A DNA stretch of 64,000 nt from an uncultured Porphyromonadaceae bacterium (GTDB lineage: Bacteria > Bacteroidota > Bacteroidia > Bacteroidales > Muribaculaceae): the NCBI GenBank assembly GCA_900550395.1, contig URSD01000004.1, positions 21,183 through 85,182 of the forward strand, written 5' to 3'. A model generated the notes under the pieces. It did not search any database. It was not told the DNA's origin and saw only the letters and a program-made list of their open reading frames with translations. Numbering within the stretch: the stretch's first letter is position 1; each line of letters starts with the position of its first letter. The position numbers and the translations under genes were made by a program. This document shows, piece after piece, positions 8,130 to 16,365 of the stretch.

Positions 8130-9434
8130 ATGACAACAGCATATTTATTCATGATACTGCCAACCGGCACCCTGACGGTGCTCACGGCCGTGGGCCTGTT
8201 TCTGCTGATAGTGCTGGCACTCGTTGCCATACTGCTTGTTGCCAAGCACTACCTGGTGCGTAGCGGTGTGGTACGTATAACTCTCAACGGCGACAAGACG
8301 GTGGAGGGCCTTACTGGCACCTCGCTGCTGTCGTCGCTCGCCAACAGCAACGTGTTCCTGTCGTCGGCATGCGGCGGCAAGGGCAGCTGCGGACAGTGTC
8401 GCGTGCAGGTGCTTGACGGCGGAGGCGAGATACTCCCGACCGAGAAAGTCCACTTCAGCCGCAAGGAGATAAAGGAACACTGGCGCCTGGGCTGTCAGGT
8501 GAAAGTGCGCCAGGATATGGACATAAAGGTCGCAGCCAGCGTTCTCGACGTCAAGGAGTGGGAATGCGAGGTGATCAGCAACCGCAACGTCGCCACGTTC
8601 ATCAAGGAATTCATAGTGGCTCTGCCCCCCGGCGAACATATGAACTTTATCCCCGGCTCGTATGCGCAGATCAAGATTCCGCCTTACTCAATGGACTATG
8701 ACAAGGACATCGACAAGAGCCTGATAGGCGAGGAGTATCTGCCGGCATGGGAGAAGTTCGGCCTGTTCACGCTCAAGTGCAGGAACACGGAGACTACCGT
8801 GCGAGCCTACTCAATGGCAAACTACCCGGCCGAAGGCGACCGCATCATGCTGACGGTGCGCATAGCTACTCCGCCTTTCAAGCCGAAGCCCGAAGTCGGC
8901 TTTCAGGATGTCATGCCGGGCATTGCATCGAGCTATATCTTCACGCTCAAACCCGGCGACAAGGTGCGCATGAGTGGCCCTTACGGCGATTTCCATCCCA
9001 TCTTCGACAGCAAGGCCGAGATGATGTGGATAGGCGGCGGCGCCGGCATGGCGCCTCTGCGCGCGCAGATCATGCACATGACAAAGACCTTGAAGTGCAC
9101 CGACCGTGTCATGAACTACTTCTATGGAGCCCGTGCGCTGAACGAGGTGTTCTATCTCGACGATTTCCTCGCTCTGGAGAAAGAATTCCCCAACTTCCAT
9201 TTCCATCTTGCGCTCGACCGTCCCGACCAGGCAGCCGATGCCGCAGGCGTGAAGTACACTCCCGGCTTCGTGCATCAGGTCATCTACGACACATATCTCA
9301 AGGACCATCCCAATCCGGAGGATATCGAGTACTATATGTGCGGTCCCGGCCCGATGAGCAACGCTGTCAACAAGATGCTTGACGGGCTCGGCGTCGACCC
9401 GTCGTCGATTCACTACGACAATTTCGGCGGATGA
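8130..9434 (+). CDS. nqrF: Na+-translocating NADH:quinone reductase subunit F (NADH-oxidising)
   Basis: NqrF (434 residues) is the electron-input subunit. Order of parts: N-terminal membrane helix (about 15-40), a 2Fe-2S ferredoxin domain with Cys ligands in SSACGGKGSCGQCRVQV and a further Cys in RLGCQVKV, an FAD-binding domain containing RAYSMANYP, and an NADH-binding domain with GGGAGMAPLRAQI and MCGPGPMSNAV. It oxidises NADH and passes electrons through FAD and the 2Fe-2S cluster to the membrane subunits. The ATG at 8130 gives a few extra residues before the helix; an ATG at 8151 (MILPTG) is an alternative. The stop overlaps the next gene start as ATGA, so the thioesterase is probably translated from the same message. 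Confidence 0.95.
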   Translation: MTTAYLFMILPTGTLTVLTAVGLFLLIVLALVAILLVAKHYLVRSGVVRITLNGDKTVEGLTGTSLLSSLANSNVFLSSACGGKGSCGQCRVQVLDGGGEILPTEKVHFSRKEIKEHWRLGCQVKVRQDMDIKVAASVLDVKEWECEVISNRNVATFIKEFIVALPPGEHMNFIPGSYAQIKIPPYSMDYDKDIDKSLIGEEYLPAWEKFGLFTLKCRNTETTVRAYSMANYPAEGDRIMLTVRIATPPFKPKPEVGFQDVMPGIASSYIFTLKPGDKVRMSGPYGDFHPIFDSKAEMMWIGGGAGMAPLRAQIMHMTKTLKCTDRVMNYFYGARALNEVFYLDDFLALEKEFPNFHFHLALDRPDQAADAAGVKYTPGFVHQVIYDTYLKDHPNPEDIEYYMCGPGPMSNAVNKMLDGLGVDPSSIHYDNFGG

Positions 9435-9844
9435 TGCGTCAGGAACCTGTAAATTATGTTTTTGAGATGCCCATTAAGGTCCGCGACTACGAGGTGGACT
9501 CGCAGGGCATTGTCAACAACGCCAATTATCAGCACTATCTCGAGCATACGCGCCACATGTTCTGCGAGCAGGCGGGCGTGTCGTTCCGCGACATGCACGC
9601 CGCAGGTATCGACCCGGTGGTGCGCCGCATCGAGATAGACTATCTGCGTCCGCTTGGCCTGGGCGATTCTATGGTGAGCCGTATCGCGCTTTTCCGTCAG
9701 GGACCGATGTTCGTGTTCCGTCAGGACATTTTTACGCCCGAAGGTGAGTCTGTCGTTCATGCAATGGTCGATATCGTGTGCCTGGAGAACGGACGTCTGT
9801 CCCGTGGCGAGCGTCTGGCCGAGGCATTCGCCAAATATCTTTAA
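9431..9844 (+). CDS. Hotdog-fold acyl-CoA thioesterase (YbgC/4HBT type)
   Basis: This 137-residue protein has the 4-hydroxybenzoyl-CoA thioesterase layout: an early beta strand (FEMPIKVRDYEVDSQGIVNN) in which D-x-x-G-x-V-x-N-x-x-Y marks the active site, and IEIDYLRPLGLGDSM in the middle. The catalytic Asp would be the one in VDSQGIVNN. It hydrolyses acyl-CoA thioesters; the exact acyl group cannot be told. It overlaps the nqrF stop by four bases and ends 11 bases before dprA, so it belongs to the nqr transcript. Thioesterase next to nqr is probably positional rather than part of the pump. Confidence 0.85.
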   Translation: MMRQEPVNYVFEMPIKVRDYEVDSQGIVNNANYQHYLEHTRHMFCEQAGVSFRDMHAAGIDPVVRRIEIDYLRPLGLGDSMVSRIALFRQGPMFVFRQDIFTPEGESVVHAMVDIVCLENGRLSRGERLAEAFAKYL

Positions 9845-9855
9845 CTCTTTTCCCT

Positions 9856-10962
9856 ATGGATACTCTCGAGGCACGCATAGCTTTTTCAATGCTCAACGGC
9901 ATAAACCTCTCGACGGGGCGCGAGCTGTTGCGGCGTCTCGGGAGCGTGGAGGCCGTGTTTGCGGCCGGAGAAGAGTCCATGGCTTCGGCGATAGGACGCC
10001 GCGGAGGCATCGCGTCCGCGGCGGTGCGTGAGGACGCCGTGCGGCGTGCCGCTTCCGAGGCGGCATTTGTCCGCAGCAACCATGTCCGGGCTTTGTTCTT
10101 TACCGACGAGGACTACCCGCAGAGGCTTCTCGAGTGTGATGACGCTCCGGCACTGGTGTATGCTCTCGGCGACACGCCGCTGAACTCCATGCGCACTGTA
10201 GCCATTGTGGGTACGCGCCACTGCACGGCCTACGGGCAGGAGTTCACCCGCCGGCTTGTGGCCGGTCTCGCTGAACGCTACGGACATGACATCGCAATAA
10301 TCAGCGGTCTGGCCTATGGTGTGGACGTGGCGGCTCATCGCGCAGCATTGCAGGCCGGATTGCCTACTGTAGGCGTGATGGCAAATCCGCTGAACACGGT
10401 CTACCCGGCCGAGCACCGCGATGTGGCCGTGCGCATGGTGCGCGAAGGCGGAATGTTGCTTTCGGAGTACAGCACGGACCAGAGTGTCCACCGCGGATTC
10501 TTCTTGGCGCGCAACCGCATAGTTGCCGGTCTGGCCGACGCGGTGGTGGTCGTGGAAAGCGACCTGCGCGGCGGCGCGATGTCTACCGCACGCATGGCAT
10601 CGGCATATGGCCGCGAGCTGTTCGCAGCTCCCGGGCGTGCCACAGACGTGTACAGCCGCGGATGCCTTGACCTGATTGCCCGGAACATGGCGTCGGTCGC
10701 GCGCGATGCCGACGATATTGCCGAAGCTCTCGGCTGGCGGCCGGAGGAGTCCGGCTCGCAGAAGCAGTTGCTGCTGGAACTCACGGAGGTACAGCAGAGC
10801 GTGGTGGAGCATCTTCGGCGTCACCCCGAATCGACCGTCAACGACATGTGCGTTGCTCTCGGCATGAAGTACGCTTCGTTGAGTTCGTTGCTCTTCGAAC
10901 TTGAGATGGCCGATGTGCTCATGACGGTGCCCGGCGGCCGCTATGTAGTCCTTGACCGCTGA
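9856..10962 (+). CDS. dprA: DNA-processing protein DprA
   Basis: DprA (368 residues from the ATG at 9856) binds single-stranded DNA and loads RecA during natural transformation, and is widespread even in bacteria not known to be competent. The sequence shows an N-terminal helical SAM/HhH-like region (NGINLSTGRELLRRLGSVEAV), the Rossmann-like core with VAIVGTRHCTAYGQ, IISGLAYGVDVAAHRAAL and FFLARNRIVAGLADAVVVVE, and a C-terminal winged-helix (EHLRRHPESTVNDMCVALGM). I reject the longer frame starting at 9778 because it overlaps the thioesterase. It starts 11 bases after the thioesterase stop and closes the tight gene run. Confidence 0.93.
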   Translation: MDTLEARIAFSMLNGINLSTGRELLRRLGSVEAVFAAGEESMASAIGRRGGIASAAVREDAVRRAASEAAFVRSNHVRALFFTDEDYPQRLLECDDAPALVYALGDTPLNSMRTVAIVGTRHCTAYGQEFTRRLVAGLAERYGHDIAIISGLAYGVDVAAHRAALQAGLPTVGVMANPLNTVYPAEHRDVAVRMVREGGMLLSEYSTDQSVHRGFFLARNRIVAGLADAVVVVESDLRGGAMSTARMASAYGRELFAAPGRATDVYSRGCLDLIARNMASVARDADDIAEALGWRPEESGSQKQLLLELTEVQQSVVEHLRRHPESTVNDMCVALGMKYASLSSLLFELEMADVLMTVPGGRYVVLDR

Positions 10963-10976
10963 AACAAACCGGACGC

Positions 10977-10990
10977 CATAAACGTTTATG
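10977..10990. promoter_or_regulatory. 14-bp perfect palindrome upstream of the nucleoside phosphorylase
   Basis: CATAAACGTTTATG is a perfect palindrome located 30 bases before the phosphorylase ATG and 15 bases after the dprA stop. It could be an operator for a dimeric regulator. No TAnnTTTG box is seen in this short gap, so the phosphorylase promoter is unclear. Function is inferred only from symmetry and place. Confidence 0.35.
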
Positions 10991-11019
10991 TATAATAATC
11001 TTAACCAAAATCCCAAGAC

Positions 11020-11895
11020 ATGGAAAAGAAATATATACCGGAATCTGAGCTTATTATCAATCCTGATGGCTCCGTGTTCCATCTCCATCTGCTGCCCGAG
11101 CAGCTGACCGACCGTGTGATTCTTGTCGGCGACCCCGGCCGTGTGAACATGGTGGCTGAATTTTTCGATACCCGCACATTTGAGGTAAGCAGCCGCGAGT
11201 TCCATACCATTGGCGGCACCTATAAGGGCAAGCCTATCATGTGCCTCAGCCACGGCATAGGCCCGGACAACATTGACATCGTTATAAACGAGCTTGACGC
11301 GCTGGCCAATATAGATTTCAAGACCCGCGAGGTCCGGGACGAAAAACGTGTGCTCACGCTCGTGCGCATCGGCACCAGCGGCGCCCTGCAGCCGGAGCTG
11401 AGCCTCGGCACTCCTGTCATAGCCCAGCATTCCATCGGCTTCGACGGTGTGCTCAACTACTACGCCGGCCGTAATAAGGTCGCTGACCTTGATTTTGAAA
11501 AGGAATTCACTCATCATACCGACTGGGACGCCAATTGGGCCAAGCCCTATGTCGTGCCGGCCGATCCTGACCTCGTGGAGCAGATAGGACGTGACGATAT
11601 GGTGCGCGGCATCACAATCTCGGCCGTGGGATTCTATGGCCCGCAGGGACGTGAGCTGCGCCTGCCTCTGGCTAAGCCCGGACTGAACGCCAGCATCGAG
11701 GCGTTCGAGTACCATGGCCGCCGCGTCACCAACTACGAGATGGAGAGTGCGCCCCTGCAGGGACTCGGCAAGCTGATGGGCCATCGTGCCATGACGGTGT
11801 GCTCCATAATAGCCAACCGCTTCAACACGGAGGCCAATCCCAATTACAAGAGTGGCGTCCGCGACCTCGTAGCCACCGTGCTTGAGCGCATTTAG
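11020..11895 (+). CDS. Nucleoside phosphorylase, uridine phosphorylase-like
   Basis: This 291-residue cytoplasmic enzyme belongs to the NP-I phosphorylase family, which cleaves a nucleoside with phosphate to give the base and pentose 1-phosphate. Visible marks are the phosphate-binding start RVILVGDPGRVNMVAEFF, the segment GIGPDNIDIVINELD, the phosphate/ribose region RIGTSGALQPELSLGTPVI, and the late YEMESAPLQGLGKLMGHRA that holds the ribose-binding Met-Glu. The Met-Glu-Ser signature fits uridine phosphorylases more than purine enzymes, but substrate is not proven. It stands alone downstream of dprA and ends before a long hairpin shared with the convergent sensor gene. Confidence 0.85.
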   Translation: MEKKYIPESELIINPDGSVFHLHLLPEQLTDRVILVGDPGRVNMVAEFFDTRTFEVSSREFHTIGGTYKGKPIMCLSHGIGPDNIDIVINELDALANIDFKTREVRDEKRVLTLVRIGTSGALQPELSLGTPVIAQHSIGFDGVLNYYAGRNKVADLDFEKEFTHHTDWDANWAKPYVVPADPDLVEQIGRDDMVRGITISAVGFYGPQGRELRLPLAKPGLNASIEAFEYHGRRVTNYEMESAPLQGLGKLMGHRAMTVCSIIANRFNTEANPNYKSGVRDLVATVLERI

Positions 11896-11912
11896 TTCAA
11901 AGTTTATAGATT

Positions 11913-11965
11913 ATAGTTAATAGGTAAGAGGGACGCTGTGTGCGCCCCTCTTGCTATTTACTATT
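11913..11965. terminator. Bidirectional terminator between phosphorylase and hybrid sensor genes
   Basis: A nearly perfect stem of about 18-20 bp has core AAGAGGG/CCCTCTT and flanking ATAGT..AATAG / CTATT..ACTAT arms. It lies between two convergent genes, so it can end transcripts from both sides. Confidence 0.7.
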
Positions 11966-11981
11966 CCGTAATGCCGGTCCG

Positions 11982-14900
11982 TCAGAGGGGTTCATTATAT
12001 TTTTTACTATGCGTGCTCTGGTATTCCGAGGGCAGTACGCCGAATTCATTTTTGAAATATTTACGGAACAGGTTCAGATTGTTGAAGCCTGTCTGATAGG
12101 CAATCTCGGCAATTCCCAGCTGGCTCTCGGCAAGTAGCTGAGCAGCTCTCTTCAGACGTATTATGCGTATGAACTCGATGGGTTTCCTGCCGGTGATGGA
12201 CATCATTTTTTTATAGAAATGCACCCTGCTCATAGCCAGCTCGCTGCTTAACTCCTCTACAGAAAGTTCGCTGCGGCTCATGTTGTCCTCTACGTATTTT
12301 ATAGCTTTCTGTATCAGAATGCGGTCGAGTGGTGTCACATTGATTTTGCTTGGTGATATTTCCATCGGTTGGAGCCGGTTGTTTTTGCGGCGTTGAAGCA
12401 GATTCTTGATTCTGAGCGTGAGGATGTTGAGGTTGAACGGTTTGGTGATGTAGTCATCGGCTCCTGTCTCGAGTCCTTTTAGTTCGTGCTCTTTGGCTGC
12501 GCGGGCGGTGAGCAGAATCACAAGAATGTGGGATGTTCGTATATCATTTTTTACACGGCGGCACAGCTCGTTGCCGTCCATTTCAGGCATCATGACATCG
12601 CTGACTATGATGTCCGGCTGTAGTTCCGGAATCATATTCCAGGCTTTTACGCCGTCCGGAGCATCATAAATCCTATAGTCTCCCTTCAGGCAGTCTTTTA
12701 AGAACATGCGGAAATCATCGTTGTCATCGACCAGCAGTATTGTTGATCGGGTGTCATCTTCATCCGGATGGCTGTCGACCGGTTGTTCGGGGTTAGCATC
12801 GACTTCTTCCGATATTTGTGCGGCAGCATTCGGCTTTGTGTCCTCTTGCGCTGCAATTGCTTGTCTGATCGGTATTCTGACGACGAATACCGAACCTTTT
12901 CCAATATTGTCGTGCACCTCGACTATGCCGCCGTGCAATGTCACAAATTCCTTTACGAGATTAAGTCCGATACCGCTGCCCGACACAAACTGGTCGCTGT
13001 CGTTGCGCTGTATCTGGTAGAATCGTTCAAATATGTGTTTTTTATGCTCGTCGCTTATTCCACATCCATTGTCGGCAACTTTAATCTCAAGTAAGTCCGG
13101 AGTGTCACCGCTACAGCGGATGATGTCGAGAGAAACATCCACGCGACCCATTTCGGGAGTGAATTTGAAGGCGTTCGATAGCAGATTCATAACGATTTTG
13201 TCAATTTTATCCTTATCGAACATCATGTAAAGCTTGTCGATTGGAGAGAAGAAGGTGAGAGCTATGTTGTGTTGTTCGGAATATTCCACGAAAGTATCGC
13301 ACAGGTTTTTAACTGTTTCCACAATATCACCTCCGGCGGCATTCAGGGTGTGTCCGGTCATGTCGCTTTTTCTGAAATCGAGCAGCTGGTTTACCATGCC
13401 GAGGAGTCTCATGGCGTTATTACGCGCCATCACCAGTTTGCTTTTGGTAGCCGGGTCGCCTGTGCGGTCTATGACATATTCGAGAGGGGTGAGTATTAGC
13501 GTCAGCGGAGTGCGCAGGTCATGGCTGATATTGGTGAAGAAACGCAGTTTCATGTCGTCAAGCTCGTGTTTCTGCTTTGCCTCCTGCTGTATCTGCAGCA
13601 GTTTGTATTTTTGCGCGGCATTATGTTTTATGTATGCGCGGATGAGCATGATTATGCCGGCAAGTAGCAGCGCATAAAGGACGTATGCTATCCACGATTT
13701 ATGGAACGGCGGGGTAATTGTGATTTTCAGAGAAGATGTCTTGCCGTTGGATATGCCGTTCCCGTTGACAGTCTTTACCATAAGAGTATAAGTACCCGGG
13801 GCGAGGTTTGTATATGTGAGCTTGTTGTCGGTAGTATACAGCCAGTCGGAATCGAACCCGTTGAGTTTGTACATGTAGCCTGTTTTTTCAGAACTAAGGT
13901 AATTCATGGAAGAAAACGTCACACTGAATATGTTCTGGTCGTGGCGTAGTCTGATCTCGTCGGTGTAGTTTATGGCACGGCTCAATATGCGGTTCCCATT
14001 ATATATGGAGTCCGGTATTATGTCGTTGTCCGGCAGAGACAGACTTGTGAATACGATTTTATGCGCTGTTGTGTCGTGTTTGATGATATCAGGATTAATA
14101 ATGCTTACGCCGTTGATGCCACCCAGCGCGATTTTTCCGGACTGTGTTTTGATGATAGCCCGGGGACTATAGGGCTGATTCTCTGTGATTCTTATGTCGC
14201 TGTATTTGCGTATGTCGTAGTTATAGCCTGTTTTTCCACTGCTTACCATGGCATGATAAATGCCATCGGAAGCCGAAATCCATATGTTTTTATCGTTGTC
14301 CTCGACGACTCCATTTATTATGGAGTTTCCTAAATCTCCATTCAGTATGTCAATTTTGTCGTTTATCCGGTTGTAGATATTTATGCCGTCCAGAGTGGAT
14401 ATCCATATAAGTCCCCTGCTGTCTTCCATGATATGACTCATACACTGATTGGAGAATTGCTGCGTGCCGCTACGGTTGCCTAATAGTTTCTCGTATTTTC
14501 CTGTAATTGGATAATATATGAGGAGACCATATGTAGTGGCCATGTATATGTTGCCGTCTGAGGCATTGCATATGGATGCTATCTGATTACCGTCAAGGTC
14601 TTTAAAATGTATTGCGTGTCCTGATTCCGGATCAAGCCTCCACAGGCCGTTACCCCATGTCCCGATCCACAGGTATCCTGATTTATCATGCGACAGGCTC
14701 CAGATTGACTTGTTGGCGTTTGAGTCCTTGTTGTCGGGATCAAGCTGAAAAGATGTTATATTTCCTTTATTGTACAATAGCAGGCCGCTTTGATAGGTGC
14801 CTAACCATAATCTGCCGTCGGCAGTCGGAGCTATACTCAATACGACATCGTCGGGAAATGAGTTGCGGGATACGGGCAGCGGTATCAGCTTTTTCTCTTT

Positions 14901-16070
14901 GTCTGTTCTGTCTACTGTGATTATGCCGTTGGTGACTCCTATGCACAGATTGCCGTTGTAGTCTTCCGCGATGGCCGTCACATCGGGGACAAAGTTCTTT
15001 ATATTGCTGAATTCAGCGAATTTGTCGGTGTGGAATTTGAGCATGTCCTCGCTGTAATATGATATGCCGCGTTTGAATGTGCCGACCCATATGCCCCCTT
15101 CCGGATCGGCATACAGGCTGGTGATATTGTTCTGGCTGAGACTTTGTGCGTCGGTAGACTTGTGCTCAAGATATTTTATGGTCTTTCTTTTTTTGTCGAT
15201 TATGTTGATGCCTCCGTGGTCGATACCGATCCATATTCGTCCCTCGCGGTCGTTGACTATGGCTTTCACATGGTTTCCGGTCAGTCGGTAAGTGGAATTC
15301 TCGTTTGAATTCAGCTGCTGCCATTCTTTTTCATGTGTGTAATACACCCATATGCCTTTGTAGCTCCATATCCAGTAATCACCGTCGCGGTCGGTAAATA
15401 TGTTATATTGCTCGTTGCCCGGCGCGTTATTGGCAAGGAATGAGTTCTCATAGTCGGAACAAGCCGTAGCCATGCGGTCGATATGGTCAAAAAAACCGTT
15501 GGAGTATATACGGAGCACACCATTGTGATCTTCTCCCATAGAGGTTAATTGTACACCGGATTTGTCAATCTGCGTACTGGCCGGAGTAAGGGACAATGTG
15601 TTGTCGGAGAAACTGTATCGGTATGTACCTTTTGTGTCGCTGTGCAGCCACAGGTCTTTTTTGCGGTCAACATACACGTATGTTATTTTTTCTGTGATAC
15701 CGTAATTCTCGGCAAGCACTTTTTCCGCATCAAGCATTACTTCCTTATGTGGATCGTAGCATGTATAATTATAGGAGTTGTGTCTTATCCACAAAGTGCC
15801 TGTGGCATCTTCCTGCACGTTATGGATAAAAGAGTTGGGTATGTCGTTGTGTGATGCTGATTTGGCAAATATTTTGAACCGATATCCGTCATATCGGTTC
15901 AGGCCGTGCAGTGTCGAGAACCACATAAATCCCTGCGAGTCGCGTGTTATGTGATTTATCTGATTGTCGCTTAGTCCGTCGGCCATTGTTATATGCCGGA
16001 ATCTGAGTGTTTCCTCGGCATATCCTGTAATTACGGCAAGAATTAAGAGTATAGAGATATAGCGTTTCAT
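11982..16070 (-). CDS. Hybrid two-component system sensor/regulator of the PUL
   Basis: This 1362-residue protein (ATG at 16070, signal peptide MKRYISILLILAVITGYA) is a hybrid two-component system protein that senses oligosaccharide in the periplasm and controls transcription with its own C-terminus. Order: a two-bladed-propeller sensor with many reg_prop repeats (such as SQGFMWFSTLHGLNRYDGYRF, GGIWVGTFKRGISYYS), a Y_Y_Y domain near residues 690-790, a membrane helix (AYVLYALLLAGIIMLIRAYI), a HisKA domain with phospho-acceptor His about residue 850 in TNISHDLRTPL, an HATPase domain (NLLSNAFKF; VADNGCGIS; GSGIGLNLVKEF), a receiver domain with Asp about 1158 (VSDVMMPEMDG) and an AraC-type HTH at the end. 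It points away from the GH43-to-GH5 run and is its likely activator. Base composition is noticeably AT-richer than the nqr genes. Confidence 0.95.
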   Translation of the reverse strand: MKRYISILLILAVITGYAEETLRFRHITMADGLSDNQINHITRDSQGFMWFSTLHGLNRYDGYRFKIFAKSASHNDIPNSFIHNVQEDATGTLWIRHNSYNYTCYDPHKEVMLDAEKVLAENYGITEKITYVYVDRKKDLWLHSDTKGTYRYSFSDNTLSLTPASTQIDKSGVQLTSMGEDHNGVLRIYSNGFFDHIDRMATACSDYENSFLANNAPGNEQYNIFTDRDGDYWIWSYKGIWVYYTHEKEWQQLNSNENSTYRLTGNHVKAIVNDREGRIWIGIDHGGINIIDKKRKTIKYLEHKSTDAQSLSQNNITSLYADPEGGIWVGTFKRGISYYSEDMLKFHTDKFAEFSNIKNFVPDVTAIAEDYNGNLCIGVTNGIITVDRTDKEKKLIPLPVSRNSFPDDVVLSIAPTADGRLWLGTYQSGLLLYNKGNITSFQLDPDNKDSNANKSIWSLSHDKSGYLWIGTWGNGLWRLDPESGHAIHFKDLDGNQIASICNASDGNIYMATTYGLLIYYPITGKYEKLLGNRSGTQQFSNQCMSHIMEDSRGLIWISTLDGINIYNRINDKIDILNGDLGNSIINGVVEDNDKNIWISASDGIYHAMVSSGKTGYNYDIRKYSDIRITENQPYSPRAIIKTQSGKIALGGINGVSIINPDIIKHDTTAHKIVFTSLSLPDNDIIPDSIYNGNRILSRAINYTDEIRLRHDQNIFSVTFSSMNYLSSEKTGYMYKLNGFDSDWLYTTDNKLTYTNLAPGTYTLMVKTVNGNGISNGKTSSLKITITPPFHKSWIAYVLYALLLAGIIMLIRAYIKHNAAQKYKLLQIQQEAKQKHELDDMKLRFFTNISHDLRTPLTLILTPLEYVIDRTGDPATKSKLVMARNNAMRLLGMVNQLLDFRKSDMTGHTLNAAGGDIVETVKNLCDTFVEYSEQHNIALTFFSPIDKLYMMFDKDKIDKIVMNLLSNAFKFTPEMGRVDVSLDIIRCSGDTPDLLEIKVADNGCGISDEHKKHIFERFYQIQRNDSDQFVSGSGIGLNLVKEFVTLHGGIVEVHDNIGKGSVFVVRIPIRQAIAAQEDTKPNAAAQISEEVDANPEQPVDSHPDEDDTRSTILLVDDNDDFRMFLKDCLKGDYRIYDAPDGVKAWNMIPELQPDIIVSDVMMPEMDGNELCRRVKNDIRTSHILVILLTARAAKEHELKGLETGADDYITKPFNLNILTLRIKNLLQRRKNNRLQPMEISPSKINVTPLDRILIQKAIKYVEDNMSRSELSVEELSSELAMSRVHFYKKMMSITGRKPIEFIRIIRLKRAAQLLAESQLGIAEIAYQTGFNNLNLFRKYFKNEFGVLPSEYQSTHSKKYNEPL

Positions 16071-16365
16071 CCGGATTAATGATTTTACTTGCAAATATAG
16101 GTATTTTGTGCTATCGTTTGATTGATGTAAAATACGTCATCAAATTGGCTTTTTGTGGAACTTATTGCAAATGAATGCGTTGCGGCCTGTGCCTTTGTGA
16201 GCGTTAACAAACATATAGCACATTTGCAACAAATATTTACGGCCTGATTGTCCTGATTGATACAGATGTATAATAAAACAGGGCTTTATGTCGGATTATC
16301 CGCCTTATCTTTGTGACTGAGAACCGGAGGACGTTCGGATGGTTCTTGCAGCCTCTAAATTTAAC
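16071..16365. promoter_or_regulatory. Divergent control region of the PUL
   Basis: This region of about 295 bases separates the sensor gene (minus) from GH43 (plus). It holds the minus-strand -7 box TATATTTG (16092-16099) for the sensor and the plus-strand -7 box TATCTTTG (16306-16313) for GH43. An imperfect inverted repeat, TTTGAT (16117-16122) with ATCAAA (16139-16144) and additional partial symmetry inside, lies close to the sensor promoter. The binding site of the AraC-type output domain should be in this region, but I cannot identify it with certainty. Confidence 0.5.

Noticed and set aside
9886..11784. A 632-residue minus-strand open frame across dprA and the phosphorylase
   Set aside because: Runs through two well-identified plus-strand genes and their gap; no recognisable domain.
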